This document shows, in pieces, positions 49,301 through 60,252 of a stretch of DNA of 64,000 nucleotides. The notes under the pieces were generated by a model. That model searched no databases. It was not told the DNA's origin and saw nothing but the letters and a program-made list of their open reading frames with translations. A program made the position numbers and the translations under genes. Where the stretch lies: assembly GCA_949357655.1 (NCBI GenBank), contig CASHTG010000005.1, positions 682,001-746,000 of the forward strand. Reading direction: 5' to 3'. Numbering within the stretch: the first letter of the stretch is position 1; each line of letters begins with the position of its first letter. The DNA is from Parascedosporium putredinis (taxonomy: Eukaryota > Ascomycota > Sordariomycetes > Microascales > Microascaceae).

Positions 49301-50371
49301 TCTAATGCAGGTCCAACGACAATCACGCCAGCCACTCCCGCCGCGTGGCAGCCCTCTCTACGCTACCCCCCAAAATGGGACGAAGCCCAACCCTATTGCT
49401 TCGTACGAAGTACTAGATGGGTCGGTGGACACAAATCTTCTCCCGGATTGGCTGCAGGACCTCCCTCCCCCCTCCCCCTTTTTCTTTCTTGCCTCGAGAC
49501 GTCAGTGTTTGGCCCGGCATGCCTGCTGCCATTGGTCTCCTTACGATTTCCTCTTCGGGAGGCGGCAAAGAGCCTTCTCAGGATTACACACAATGCCTTG
49601 CAAAGACCAACTCGGCCCACCACCTCGGATCCGTGTCCTCCCTTGAAAAAAGAGGATCAATATGCGCCAACGCCATTACGGCCATCGCCTTCTTTCTTGT
49701 TTTTGTTCTGAAGCAAGGTGTCTCGGCAGGACCTGTGCACATCTCCCATGCTGCCTTCCGGTCTCGGGGTCCCTCGCTCGGCCGGGCCCCTCTCTCGTCA
49801 GCTGGGGTTTTGTCATCGGGGAGGCGAGTGGGAGAGTGGTTCAAAAGTGCGCCTATAGGAGAGCGGCTGGCTCATGCTATTGCCGACTTGTAGTAATAGT
49901 AGAAGCCAGGATTAGGGAGAAGGGGGAGGTGAAGCTGAGTGTCATGGTGTAAGTTTCCGGTGCCTGGTGTAGCCCTTGACACTAGTCCCAAAGCCGGGGG
50001 TGGGGCTCGAGAGGCATATGTGAGTCTGCAAGCCCTCTTCTGTTTGCCCTCGTATTCCCAAAGGGTGAGAGAGCTTGCGTGTGTACACCCTTGTCCCTCG
50101 CCATCTGAGGCCGCACTGCCGGAAGTGGGTTTTGTCTTCTTTCACTTTTCTTCTTTTCTTTTTCTTCTTTTCTTTTTCTTTCTTTCTGTCTCCTTTTTTC
50201 TCGAGCCCACTTATCTTTGGGACTCGCGTCTCCTCGATTTGGGATACAAGATGCGAACAGTGTCTTCCCTTGCTAGGGACAGGTTTCGAGAGCTGTGCGT
50301 GCCGTGATAAGACTACTGTCGCTTATATTGAGTGACGTTGTCCGCACTATTAGTTTCTGAAGTACTTCGTA
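46347..50371. repeat. Cluster of six 9-bp TACGAAGTA/TACTTCGTA motifs
   Basis: Exact copies begin at 46347, 47938 and 49404 (TACGAAGTA) and at 48188, 48723 and 50363 (TACTTCGTA). Some extend into a palindrome, for example CTTCGTACGAAG around 49404. A seventh copy is at 23568. All lie outside recognised genes. Confidence 0.7.
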
Positions 50372-51018
50372 GGTGCTAATCCTCGTAGTAGCAACCTGGA
50401 TCACTAGAAATGATATGTGGTCTTGGAAGCTATCCCAACTGGTACATGATGCACCATAGTTTCTGACGAAGCTGGAGCGAGGGAATAAGGAAAAAGGAAA
50501 ATTGCCAATAGCGTGTACCACCGTCCCCTTTGACCGCCTGGGACGTGAAGACGGTATCATGTAAGTACCCCCGGGAGGACCGGGGCTTGGGCCGATAGGG
50601 GGAAACAGTCGAGTCTCTCCCTCCCTGTTCTGGCCTCTTTCAGCTATCAGTGGACATTTTGGTTTAACCCGGGGTGGCTCCTTCCGTTTGCTCTGGTTCT
50701 AGCAGCCTTCACGTTCATTTTCATTTCCACTCCAAGCGCCTGCCCGCATTCTTCCCTTCCTTCGTTTTGCGGCCCAGGCCTTTGTTCAGTTCAACCCGAC
50801 GGCCTCGTTTTGTTGCTGACCCGGGCTGTCTCTCTCTCTCTTTCTCCCGCACTATTCGTCTTTCTCTCCTTCGTCCCTTGATTTCCCCTCCTCTTTCCTT
50901 GATAGAGAAGGGTCCAGTCTTTACCTTGTCTTCGATCATAGCCTCATCTGGCCCCGTCCTTTTTTATTTTTTTTTTACAAGACGAGTGAACTTGAGGAGG
51001 TTTCCAACGAAAAGAAAA

Positions 51019-52223
51019 ATGAGTCTTCCGGCGACAGTGAACCGAAACAAGGTCCTCGGGGAGTGGCCATACTTGTCTTCATCTGGCTCGTCTTCCGCTT
51101 GAGTGAGGAAAACAGCTTCGAGTTGCCGCCTGCTCACCCTGCCATCACCCAGACGGGACCGGACAAGTCACCCTTCGAAAATGAGGGCTTTGTAGTGCAG
51201 GGCTCTGTATCCTCGGGCGTCTTCGACTTGCAAGAGCGCGAGGACTATTGCGCAAGGTATAGGCTCAAGCCGTTCGACTCGGAACGCATAGAGCGCCGCA
51301 AAACCTATGACCTACTCCTCGTCAACACGGAGCTCGAGATGCTCGAAATACGCCTGGGAGAAATGTATCCCTATGTCGACTACTTTGTCATTCTCGAAGC
51401 AGACCGCTCCTTCTCCGGCATCCCCAAGAAGCTCTACATCGAGGAGAACTGGCAGCTCTTCTCCAAGTATCACGATAAGATGATCCGCCGGACCGTTGAC
51501 TTCTCCAGCGTCAAGGAGGGCGACAACGCGTGGGTTCTCGAGAAACTCTCACGCAACGCCATGGTGAACCAGGTGCTACCGTTCCTGACTGGGGACCAGG
51601 CCCCTCACGAAGACGACATCCTTTTGGTGTCCGACGTCGACGAGATCCCCAAGCCTCCCGTGCTTCAGGCCCTCCGTAACTGCGAGGTCCCGCCGCGCAT
51701 CACCATCAACTCCGAGTTCTACTACTACTCGTTCCAGTGGCTCTCGAGGGAAGAGTGGATGCACCCTCAGGCCACGATCTGGAAGGGAAACGACACGGTC
51801 AAGCCGGAAGAATTGAGACATCACGCCGGCGATTACCATTTCAAGCGCGGCGCGTGGCATTGCAGCTACTGCTTTAGCACGATGGAGGAGACGGTGGGCA
51901 AGGTGAAGAGCTTTTCTCACCAAGAGTTTAACAAGCCCGAGTTCAAGGACCCTGCCAAGATTCTTCAGAGGGTTCGATTCGGCACTGACTTGTAAGTTGG
52001 GTTCTGCTGGTTCGAAGAGTGTCGAGCCCAAGTACTGACCCTCCCCTTCCTAGTTTTGATCGCAAGACTTCAGTTTACGACTACGTCCGGAACAACCAAG
52101 ATGTCCCGGATTTCGTAAAAAGAATTCGCACCGTTTCTCGTATATGCTGAACAGAGACCCCTAAACGCCAACTACCTCGATATCCCCGAAGATGGCAACG
52201 TTGACGACGTGTCATTTGGTTAG
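51019..52223 (+). CDS. Glycosyltransferase family 17 (GnT-III-like), three frame breaks
   Basis: Predicted type II Golgi membrane glycosyltransferase of the family that includes beta-1,4-mannosyl-glycoprotein N-acetylglucosaminyltransferase. Activity in fungi is not settled. The start MSLPATVNRNKVLGG leads into the anchor VAILVFIWLVFRL, then a short stem. The catalytic domain begins KTYDLLLVNTELEMLEIRLG and carries ILEADRSFSGIPK, the acidic motif LLVSDVDEIPKP, EFYYYSFQW and HHAGDYHFKRGAWHCSYCF. Exons are 51019-51991 and 52054-52223. One base is missing in the G4 run 51058-51061, in A5 in GTAAAAAG near 52117-52121, and in C4 in GACCCCTAA near 52159-52163. Correction gives 381 residues ending PEDGNVDDVSFG. 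Confidence 0.88.
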
Positions 52224-54504
52224 CACGAGGTATACCAAGGCAACTCTTATCTCTTTCACTCATTCTACTTTCTGGTGGACGGCATGACACATCTTTTGCC
52301 AAGCACCATTCTTTTTCCTTGTTCATATCATCAGTTTCTTTTTTCTTTTGTCTTAAACTTAATCGGGGGGACTAGGTTGCCGTCCCACAAAGGGAACCGA
52401 AGCGGAGTATGGATGTATAACGACACGAGGTTGTAGAAATAATACTTTTTGTTTTTTTTGGGATCGAATTCCTATTCCTGTACGAAGATAAGTAACGGAG
52501 CACGGCGTTTGCTTCCTCAGACCTTCTACCGTTCACCAATTTGTTTAGACTAATATCAAACTCGGACGAGTCACCAACCATTATCCAAGAAGTTTACGAT
52601 GCCGTCGCAACTGTCTGGGCGGGGTGAATAATTTGTTATAATTGCGGAGCTACATCCGTTCCCCACTCTTCCGGGGGCGGGAGGGGCGCACCGGCGCCGA
52701 GTCCGCAATGGTCATTTCCCCTTCCAACGGTCGGCGCGCCGGCTGCGAGATGAATGCGCTTCGGGGCCCCTTGATGGAATAAGCAACAAGTCTAGCGGAC
52801 GAGGGTTCGAGAAGTTTAGGCCTTAGAATCCTAGGGGCTCCGTGCTAGTTGAACGGAACCCCTCAAGGCTCCGATACCACCTGATGGATTCGTGATCGTC
52901 CAATGAACGAGATTCTATCAATGAGAGGCCCCCACGAAGCTAGTTTTTGGACTTCTCTACTCTGTTTTCTCTTGAAACCACTGACTCAATACCATAGACT
53001 CAATGCCTCGAGCGCAAATTGTTTTTTTGTGTGTGTGGACACTCAACATCGAAAACTGGCATCTGGAAGCGCCTTTGGAGCTGTCATCACTTTAACGGGG
53101 CCATTCACTTATTGGTGTCAGTAGCGCCTATTCTTTCCTAATTGAGATACACTCAAAGTCTTTCTGTGCTACCAAAGAAGACTAGCGGCGGGATCATGCA
53201 ATGCTCATTCGTGGCTCATGCTGCTGATTGAACAAGAAAAATGACAAGAAGAGCACGATGCAGGAGTATGTGCTCTCGGGAGGAAGGCGAAGAGCATGCA
53301 ACTCGTCGATCGTACCCGTGGAAGGGGTGGCTCATGGGCAAACTTGTGTCATCCTCATGAATTTCTTGCTTGAGGCAACATGTGTTGCTTAATACCTCTG
53401 CTCCCTTTCTTGTGCTCGAATTCCCCGCCTGAGGGGGCGACAAAAGGAGAGAGCACCTGCCTTAATAATTTTTACCCCGCACTAGGCCCCATGCTCGCTT
53501 TCTGGTGTAAGTATAGCCTAGGCAGGAGCAGGGTCGACGTTCGGTGTTGGCTGAGGAAACTCCGCACGGCTTCAGGTATTCGGCATTTGGGGAAACCGAA
53601 CTGCGAAGTTTTTTTCTTCTTCTTCTTCTTCTTCTTTCAGTTGGGCTTCCCAGTGTTGGGTGCGCCATTCGGAGAAAACCCTCAAGCGAACCCCCAATGG
53701 GTGATGGCTGCTTCTTTTTAATAAAAAAACCATGGGGGTGCTTTGCAAGCCGAATTTTTGCTGGCGAAAAGGCCAAGGAGATGTAACTGCCGACTCGCAG
53801 GCGAGGTGGTGTATCCACATCACTAACACTTGTCATCGGGACTAACGGCATGGCGAGGCCAATAACGTCAGTAGCTTCAAATGCCATAGCGCGTTCCTTC
53901 ATGATTTACCGCCGCTCGGGAGTGCGACCGAGAAGCGTGGGAGACGGCAGCCACAGGGGGAGAGGAAAGGGAATTCGCAGGCGATGCTTTTACTGAGATA
54001 CTCGTCGCTTTCACTTTCACTCCGACAACATTGAACCACATAGAGTCGAGCCTCAATCTTAGCAAGCTCCACATCACCTCTCTCCAGGGTCCCCCTCCCC
54101 TTTCCCCATTTGCGACCACTGTTCCCCTTTGCGCGACACTAACATCGAGTCGACTGATAACCCCACGTCTAAAACCCTTGAAGCCTCGTGTTAATGGTGG
54201 CTTTTTCCCCCTCTCCCCCTCTCTTCCCTCCTCAAGTCGCAAAGCAGGGCGGGATTATTTACCCCTTTGAGCTCGCGGGCATTCCTTCTCGCTTTTAATT
54301 CTTTCTCGTCAAGTCATTGAAGCTTCGAGCATACCTGCGCTTCCAGGATCCGTCAGCCCATTAGCTCTCTCTCTCTCTCTTTCTCTCTATTCTTCCTATT
54401 GATCCTCCTACGCTTTCAATTCTTCCCTCGCGAGGCTTAGAGAGCCAACACCCGGTCGGCTTCGTTTCTCTTTCCCCTTGACACTCTCTTCCTCCTCCTC
54501 CAAG
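52224..54504. other. 2.3-kb gap, no gene recognised
   Basis: 3' flank of the glycosyltransferase, then unassigned sequence, then the DAK1 promoter and CT-rich leader (about 54364-54384). A CTT microsatellite lies at 53615-53637. Confidence 0.5.
53615..53637. repeat. (CTT)n microsatellite
   Basis: About seven CTT units preceded by a T-run and followed at once by TTTCAG. It looks like a polypyrimidine tract and acceptor, but no exon is recognisable beyond it. Confidence 0.85.
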
Positions 54505-56347
54505 ATGTCCTCCAAGCACTTCATCAACGATCCCACCCACCTCGTCAATTCTGCACTCCGCAGTCTTGTCTATACGAATCCTTCTCTTGCCCTCGACTCC
54601 ACGAATAAGATTGTGTACCGCCGGCCCAGCCATGCTCCTCGGCAAGTTTCCATTGTCTCGGGCGGTGGCGCTGGCCATGAGCCGAGCTTTGCCGCCATGG
54701 TAGGCCAGGGCATGCTTTCAGCTGCGGTTTCGGGAACAATCTTTGCCTCGCCATCGTCGGAGCAAATTCGGGTTGGCGTACAGGCGCGTGTCGACACCTC
54801 GCGGGGCGTTCTTGTCACTGTAATGAATTATACTGGTGACGTGCTCAACTTCGGCGTTGCCGTCGAAAAGGCGAGGGCGGCCGGCATTGACGTTGAAATG
54901 GTAGTTGTCGCCGACGACGTTGGTGTTGGTAGGGAAAAGGGTGGAAAGGTAGGCCGGAGAGGCATTGCTGGAACCGTCTTGGTCCACAAGATTTCTGGCG
55001 CCCTCGCCGCCTTGGGACGGCCCTTGAGCGAGGTCGCCAAGGTAGCTCGCCTGACGGCTGAAAACCTCGTCAGTGTTGGCGCTAGTCTGGAGCACGTCCA
55101 CGTTCCCGGCAGGGCGATCACCGACAGCGCCGAGGATAAGCTCGAGATTGGCGAGGTCGAGATAGGTATGGGTATTCACAACGAAGCCGGCTCCGGGCGT
55201 GCCAAAATCGAGTTTCCTGAGCTCGTGGCCCGGATGCTCACGCAATTGCTCGACCCCAACGACAGCGACAGAAACTTCCTTCACGTCAACTCGAACGAGG
55301 TTGTCCTGTTGGTCAATAACTTGGGAGGTGTGAGCGTTCTTGAGCTGGCGGGTATCACGGCCGAGGTTGTAGAGCAACTCGAGAAGAACTGGAGCATTCG
55401 CCCGGTCCGCATCCTGAGCGGCACGTTCATGACGAGCTTAAACGGACTTGGGTTCAGCATAACTTTGCTCAATGTTGTAAACACTGATATCGGGGGCCCG
55501 GGCATGATCGAGCTTCTGGATGCCCCGTGCGAGGCGACTGGCTGGTCGACTCCCATTGGCAAGAAGACGTGGGAGGAAAAGAATACCGCCGAGAGGTCTG
55601 ATACTGTCAACGAACAAAAGGCCATCAAGGACAGCGGCCTCAAGTGGGATACCGCCGTTGCTACCGCGGCGCTAACCAAGGCTCTTGAGAGGTTGATTTC
55701 GGCTGAGCCTGAGATTACCAAGTATGACACTATTGTTGGCGACGGAGACTGCGGTACTGGTCTAAAGCGCGGCGCTGAAGGTATGTTGTCGCAAATCATC
55801 TCGTACATGCTTGGTTTCAAGCGACACTGTCTAACCATCACTCTCTACAGGTGTTTTGAGCCATCTTGCCGCGAATCCTTTCACGGGAGATGTGGTCGTC
55901 GATGTTGCTAATATCGTCCCCGTTATTGAGAACACGATGGACGGCACCTCGGGCGCCCTCTTCTCCATCTTCCTCAACGCCCTAGTGCACGCCCTCCGAC
56001 GCCAGGGACCTGGAAGAGCCACTGCCAACGTTTGGGCTGCCGCCCTTCAGAGCAGTGCTGATGCTCTCGGGAAGTACACTCCGGCACGTCCCGGTGACCG
56101 CACTCTCGTTGATGCCCTCTACCCATTCGTCGAGGTCCTGGGCAAAACTGGGGATTCTGGAAAGGCAGCCGAGGGGCTAGGCTGGGTGCTGAACGCACCA
56201 AGGGTATGCTACCTGGTCTAGGCCGCTCCGTGTATGTTGGCGGTGACGGCTACCAAAGGTTCCTGACCCAGGCGCGTGGGGCCTGGCCTGCTTTTCTCGG
56301 GTCTTGCGGGATCGGATCCTCAGGAAGAGGGTTGGGAGGCGGTATGA
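54505..56347 (+). CDS. DAK1: Dihydroxyacetone kinase (DhaK-DhaL), three frame breaks near 3' end
   Basis: Cytosolic ATP-dependent kinase that phosphorylates dihydroxyacetone, used in glycerol use and detoxification. The DhaK domain starts MSSKHFINDPTHLVNSALR and has SIVSGGGAGHEPSFAAM and LEHVHVPGR, with the His that binds substrate covalently. The DhaL domain has the ATP/Mg motif TIVGDGDCGTGLKRGAEG and NTMDGTSGALFSIFLNAL. Exons are 54505-55780 and 55851-56347, joined at phase 1 with a CTAAC branch site. One base is missing near 56174-56178, in AAA at 56255-56257 and in T4 at 56292-56295. Adding them restores VPDPGAWGLACFFSGL and a normal end EEGWEAV, 591 residues. The start was chosen at MSSKHF, not at codons upstream. 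Confidence 0.93.
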
Positions 56348-57045
56348 ATATGAGAGAGATAATAATTAAAGAGGAGGATATGAGCGCGTGGGGGAGGAGG
56401 GGGGAACTTGGTCTAGGAAGAACCCGCCCTTCTCCACTTGAGAGGGGATTACTAAAAATGCCTTATGATATCACTGGGTAGTTGGGAACGAGTCTGTTTT
56501 GGTTTTGGGCATAAATTTCTTTCATTAGTTGTAAAGGTTTTGGGGCCTTTGTCTGCCGATTCAATTCATAAGCATGCTTTCCTTTTTTATTTCAACCCAA
56601 AAAATGGCCTTTTCCTCCTCAAAGGAGGCAGAACGAGTCGCACTGCCGTTCTTGATCTAACGTAACCGTTATCTGTACCCTCTCGGGACTTGAAAGCCTT
56701 ATCACAACTGAGAAGGTTCCTCAGGTCGGAGCAAATGCCCACGATTCTATCCCATTTTATCTGGACCTGACCGTAGTAGACCTGCGCCAGTAGACCGGCA
56801 TACTTGATTTCTGCCTGCTGGGTTGTTGAGCTCTCCTGAAAAAAAAAAAAGATTGACCACACGCCCCCGCCATTTACTCCTTGTCACCCGGGACCACCCA
56901 TTTCTTTTTTGCCCACCGGCCATCCTCGCCGGCTGCTTTGTTGGCGAGGATACGTGGCGACGACTGTTACTGTTGGAACCACCCAATGTATTGCTTCGGG
57001 TTATTGAATCGAGCTTTTGCATTTGTAGACGTGATAATCATGTGT
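56348..57045. other. Convergent 3' flanks of DAK1 and SMD2
   Basis: About 700 bp between two stop codons on opposite strands. No gene is seen. Confidence 0.6.
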
Positions 57046-57820
57046 TTAGCTGAGAAGGACGAGGACAACGCTATCGCCTCGGAGGAACCTGTATGGGAAA
57101 CGAGTCAGCTCTTATCCTCGGTGCGTGGTGGATGAGTTGGGGTGTTTAGGCAACGTTGGGGGATTCGGGCAGCTTCGTCAAAAGGGATATAAGACTGCGG
57201 GCTCCTTCTTCTAGGGGACCGACCCCGTGGCCTGCTGAGGACCGAGAGCTTGAGGGAAAAAGTAGGCCATGACACGAGGAAGGGTTGATGGAAACGGGGG
57301 TTTGACGGAAAACACTAAAAAAAGGAAACGAGAACAAGGGGGGCAAGCGGCTACGCACATCTTGCTGATGAACCTATCCTTGTTCACGGGCCTCCCCTTC
57401 TTGCCGTTGGCTGACCGCGGAGTTTCCGTCCACATCTCCTTGACGTTTTCGAGCACCATGTTGCAGTGACGGTCAAAGGCCTTGACGCGGGCGAGGAGCT
57501 TGCGGTTGTTGCGGATGGAGATGAGGACCTGGGTGTGGGAGCGGACGGCGGTCTGGAGGATGGAGAGGGGGCCGGCGGAGAACTCGTGCTCTTCGAGCTG
57601 GGCGATTTCGTATTCACTGTGGGGGAGGTGTTAGGGTGTCCTTTGTTTTTTTGCTTTCTACATGACGGTAAGGTTCTAGTAGGAAAGGGGGAGGGGTCAT
57701 ACGTGAGCTCGTTGCGAGGCTTGGTGAGGAGTTCTCTGGCAAGGCGGGGTGGTTAGCAACGATTGATCAAGGAAGATGGGGTAACGGGGTTGATGCGCAC
57801 TGGATCTTGGGATCGGACAT
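57046..57820 (-). CDS. SMD2: Small nuclear ribonucleoprotein Sm D2
   Basis: Core Sm-ring subunit that binds the Sm site of U1, U2, U4 and U5 snRNAs in the spliceosome. Four exons on the minus strand: 57801-57820, 57703-57735, 57359-57616, 57046-57088, giving 117 residues. The first exon is only 20 nt (MSDPKIQ). The next two give [20 protein letters not shown] and then [20 protein letters not shown]. Sm motif 1 reads [20 protein letters not shown], with [14 protein letters not shown] after it. Sm motif 2 ([14 protein letters not shown]) lies in the 43-nt last exon behind a 270-bp intron. Length and motifs match the family and no frame break occurs. Confidence 0.95.
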
Positions 57821-58593
57821 GTTTGCGACGGAGCTCGACGGGCGGAGACGGAGAGAGAGAGAGAGAGAGACAGTTGCGAGGGAGGATGTTGGGTAGGCGT
57901 GGGGTGTTTAGGACGATTCGAATATCGACCACACTCTCGAGTCGCGATTTTGAACCTTCTGGGATGGGGATGGGTGTTTGTGGGAGGGCGGTGTGATTGG
58001 CTGGTAGCCTTGCGGTCGTCAAGGTACCGGGGTACTTGGAAGCGAAAAAGCAGCTGGAGAAATCCGCCTGACAGTTGCAACCTCCTCGAGCTCCCTCATT
58101 GGAGAGCTGGCGACAGCTGCGGGCTATTCTCGGCTCACCAGATTCATGAAAAATTTCCGCGCCATTCAGCACAGCGCGCGAGAGGAGCAGCGATAGGGGA
58201 CTTTGCAAGAAAAAGAAACATTTTTCTTTTCTCTCCCCGTTCGCTTTTCTGCGGTGAAGAACTCCATTACACCCAACCAGCTCTGCTTACCAGCGCAGAT
58301 CGGACTAAGCCCTCTTTGCAACGATTTTTGCTTCGATCCTGCACTTCCCCGCTCGAGACCGATCGTAATCCACGCGTTACCCGAAATTGCCGAGGCTTTC
58401 TGAATCGAGTCCGAAACGAGGAATAGCGGTCCTAGTAGCACGAGAGAGCTTCACTAAGGAGAGGGGACGCTATCCGCCACATACCACCTTACGACGATCG
58501 CGAACCTAAAAAAGGGGGCCGTCCCTACCATCCCTCTCTCTTCTTTTTCTCCTTTCCCTCCTTTTTCTTCTTTTTCTTTTCTCTTCTTTCCCG
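57821..58593. promoter_or_regulatory. Divergent promoter region of SMD2 and the hydrolase gene
   Basis: The two ATGs point away from each other, 773 bp apart, so this segment must hold both promoters and leaders. It has a (GA)10 run at 57851-57870 just upstream of SMD2 and a CTTT-rich tract at 58535-58590 before the hydrolase ATG. I assign no factor binding sites. Confidence 0.6.
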
Positions 58594-60252
58594 ATGTTCA
58601 AGTCAATTGCGTGCAGAGCTGGATCGGCGGCGCGTCTCTCGAGCTCATCTAGCCTCAGCTGTCGAAGTGCGATTATCACGATGCCGCTCAGGGCGAAACT
58701 TGACGAGAGGGCGTTTACTACGAGGGCACAGGTACGTCGCGCGCGTGTGTTCTTGCATTCTTTTTTATTTTTATTTTTTTACCCTTCTCTCTCGGAGCAT
58801 CGTGGTCGTCTTTGGACGAATGTGGAGAGGAGAGAGAGCTTGGCTAACAAAAACGGGTGGCATGATAGGCCGGTATGGATCTTGCCGAAGAGCTGCGGCC
58901 GCGTCCCGAGGACGAGGCCGACGACGTCGTCGTTACCGCCAAGGCTGGCCTCCGCACGATTGAGCTTAACCGACCGAAGAAGCTTAACTCGCTCAACTCG
59001 TCGATGATTCGAAAGATCCTTCCTCGCTTGATTGAATGGGAAAAGTCGGATATGGCCAACGTGGTCGTCATGAAGGGTGCTGGGCAAAAGCTTTCTGCGC
59101 TGGCGGTGACGTTGCCGCCCTTGCAGAGGTCAACCAGACCCCGGAGGATGGAGGGAATCGGCCAAGTACTTTGGTCTCGAATATAAGCTTGATCATTATA
59201 TCTCTACCTATCAGAAGCCCTATGTCGCGTTTTTGGATGGTATCACCATGGGCGGCGGTGTGGGCCTTAGCATCCACGCGCCTTTCCGGATAGCGACGGA
59301 GAGGACTGTGTTCGCCATGCCCGAGACGACCATTGGATTTTTCCCCGACGTGGGCGCCTCCTTCTTCCTACCCCGGATGAATGGTTTCGTTGGAACCTAC
59401 CTTGCCCTTACGTCCGACAGGCTCCACGGTGCCAACGTGTTCTACTCCGGCGTCGCTACGCACTACATCCACTCCACCAGCCTCCTCGACCTCGAGACCC
59501 GCCTCGGCGAGCTTCGTTTCCGTGACTACGATACGCTCGCGACCCGGCTTAGCCTTATCAACGATGCCATTGAGGAATTCGCCAGCGGCATGCCCCACGA
59601 TGAGCCCATGCACATCCGTGGCGAGCTTCGCGAAGCCATCGACCGTTGCTTCCGCTACGATACCGTCGACGAGATCATCAACGCCCTCGAAGCGGAACAA
59701 GGAGCTACCAAGGAGTGGGCTACTCGCACCCTCGAGACGCTGCACAAGCGGTCGCCTACCTCGGTGCACGTCACCCTCCGCCAGATGCGCGTCGGTGGCA
59801 AGTGGAGCATCGCCGAGACGTTCAAGCGCGAGCACGCCATCGCTTCCAAGTTCATGCAGCACCCCGATTTCACCGAGGGCGTGACGGCGCTCCTCGTCCG
59901 CAAGATGGCGCCTCAGTGGCAGCCTGCGTCGCTCGAGAAGTTGGCCGAGACGGGCGAGAACGTGACGACGCCCTTCTTCAACTTTGCCGATTTCAAGGCG
60001 GAGGACAAGCTGGCGCTTCTCAATGATAGGGATTACTCGGAATACCCCCACCTCGTCTTCAGCGTGCCCTCGGAGAAGGAGATTGAGGAAGTGGTGCTTT
60101 CGGGTGGTGTCGCGGGTAGGACGAGACAGGAGGTCATGACCGAGGTTGTCAACAGGAGGAAGGGCAGGCAGGGCATCAGGGCTGTGGTTTCGGAGATCCT
60201 CAACAGGAAGACGAGCGTGGATGACAAGGGGAAGGCGAGGTGGATCTCGTAA
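58594..60252 (+). CDS. EHD3: 3-hydroxyisobutyryl-CoA hydrolase, mitochondrial, two frame breaks
   Basis: Crotonase-fold thioesterase of valine catabolism that frees 3-hydroxyisobutyrate from its CoA ester. Exon 1 (58594-58731) encodes an Arg/Ser-rich presequence starting MFKSIACRAGSAARLSSSSS. Exon 2 (58869-60252) starts AGMDLAEEL after a 137-bp phase-0 intron with a GCTAAC branch site. Family motifs are TIELNRPKKLNSLN, AFCAGGDVAALAEV (oxyanion-hole segment), DGITMGGGVGLSIHAPFRIA and MPETTIGFFPDVGASFFLPR (catalytic Glu region). The gene ends KGKARWIS. One base is missing in the A4 run about 59087-59090 (GGGCAAAAGC) and one near 59159-59163 (CGGCCAAG). Corrected length is 507 residues. Confidence 0.93.

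Larger units (their letters stand above)
44007..51018. other. 7-kb gene-free interval with clustered TACGAAGTA motifs
   Basis: Left end is the transporter promoter; right end is the glycosyltransferase leader, which is strongly pyrimidine-rich (50.13-50.20 and 50.82-50.97 kb). The largest open frame (49028-49711, plus) has atypical composition and no recognisable product. Features seen are a T19 run, a GGCATT hexamer repeat at 47695-47716, and six copies of TACGAAGTA/TACTTCGTA. Confidence 0.55.

Noticed and set aside
49028..49711. Plus-strand open frame of 227 codons
   Set aside because: No recognisable domain, atypical composition, and a copy of the dispersed TACGAAGTA word inside it suggest non-coding sequence.
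44007..51018. RIP-mutated transposon remnant
   Set aside because: Base composition is not strongly AT-rich, no terminal repeats or transposase or reverse-transcriptase motifs are visible in any frame.
53611..53721. Exon beginning after the CTT tract and TTTCAG at 53640
   Set aside because: It looks like a splice acceptor, but no conserved peptide follows and no upstream exon was found.
2768..56347. Programmed ribosomal frameshifting as the cause of the frame breaks
   Set aside because: The breaks occur in many unrelated genes, several per gene, at varied runs, and lack a shared slippery heptamer or stop context. Sequence error explains them more simply.
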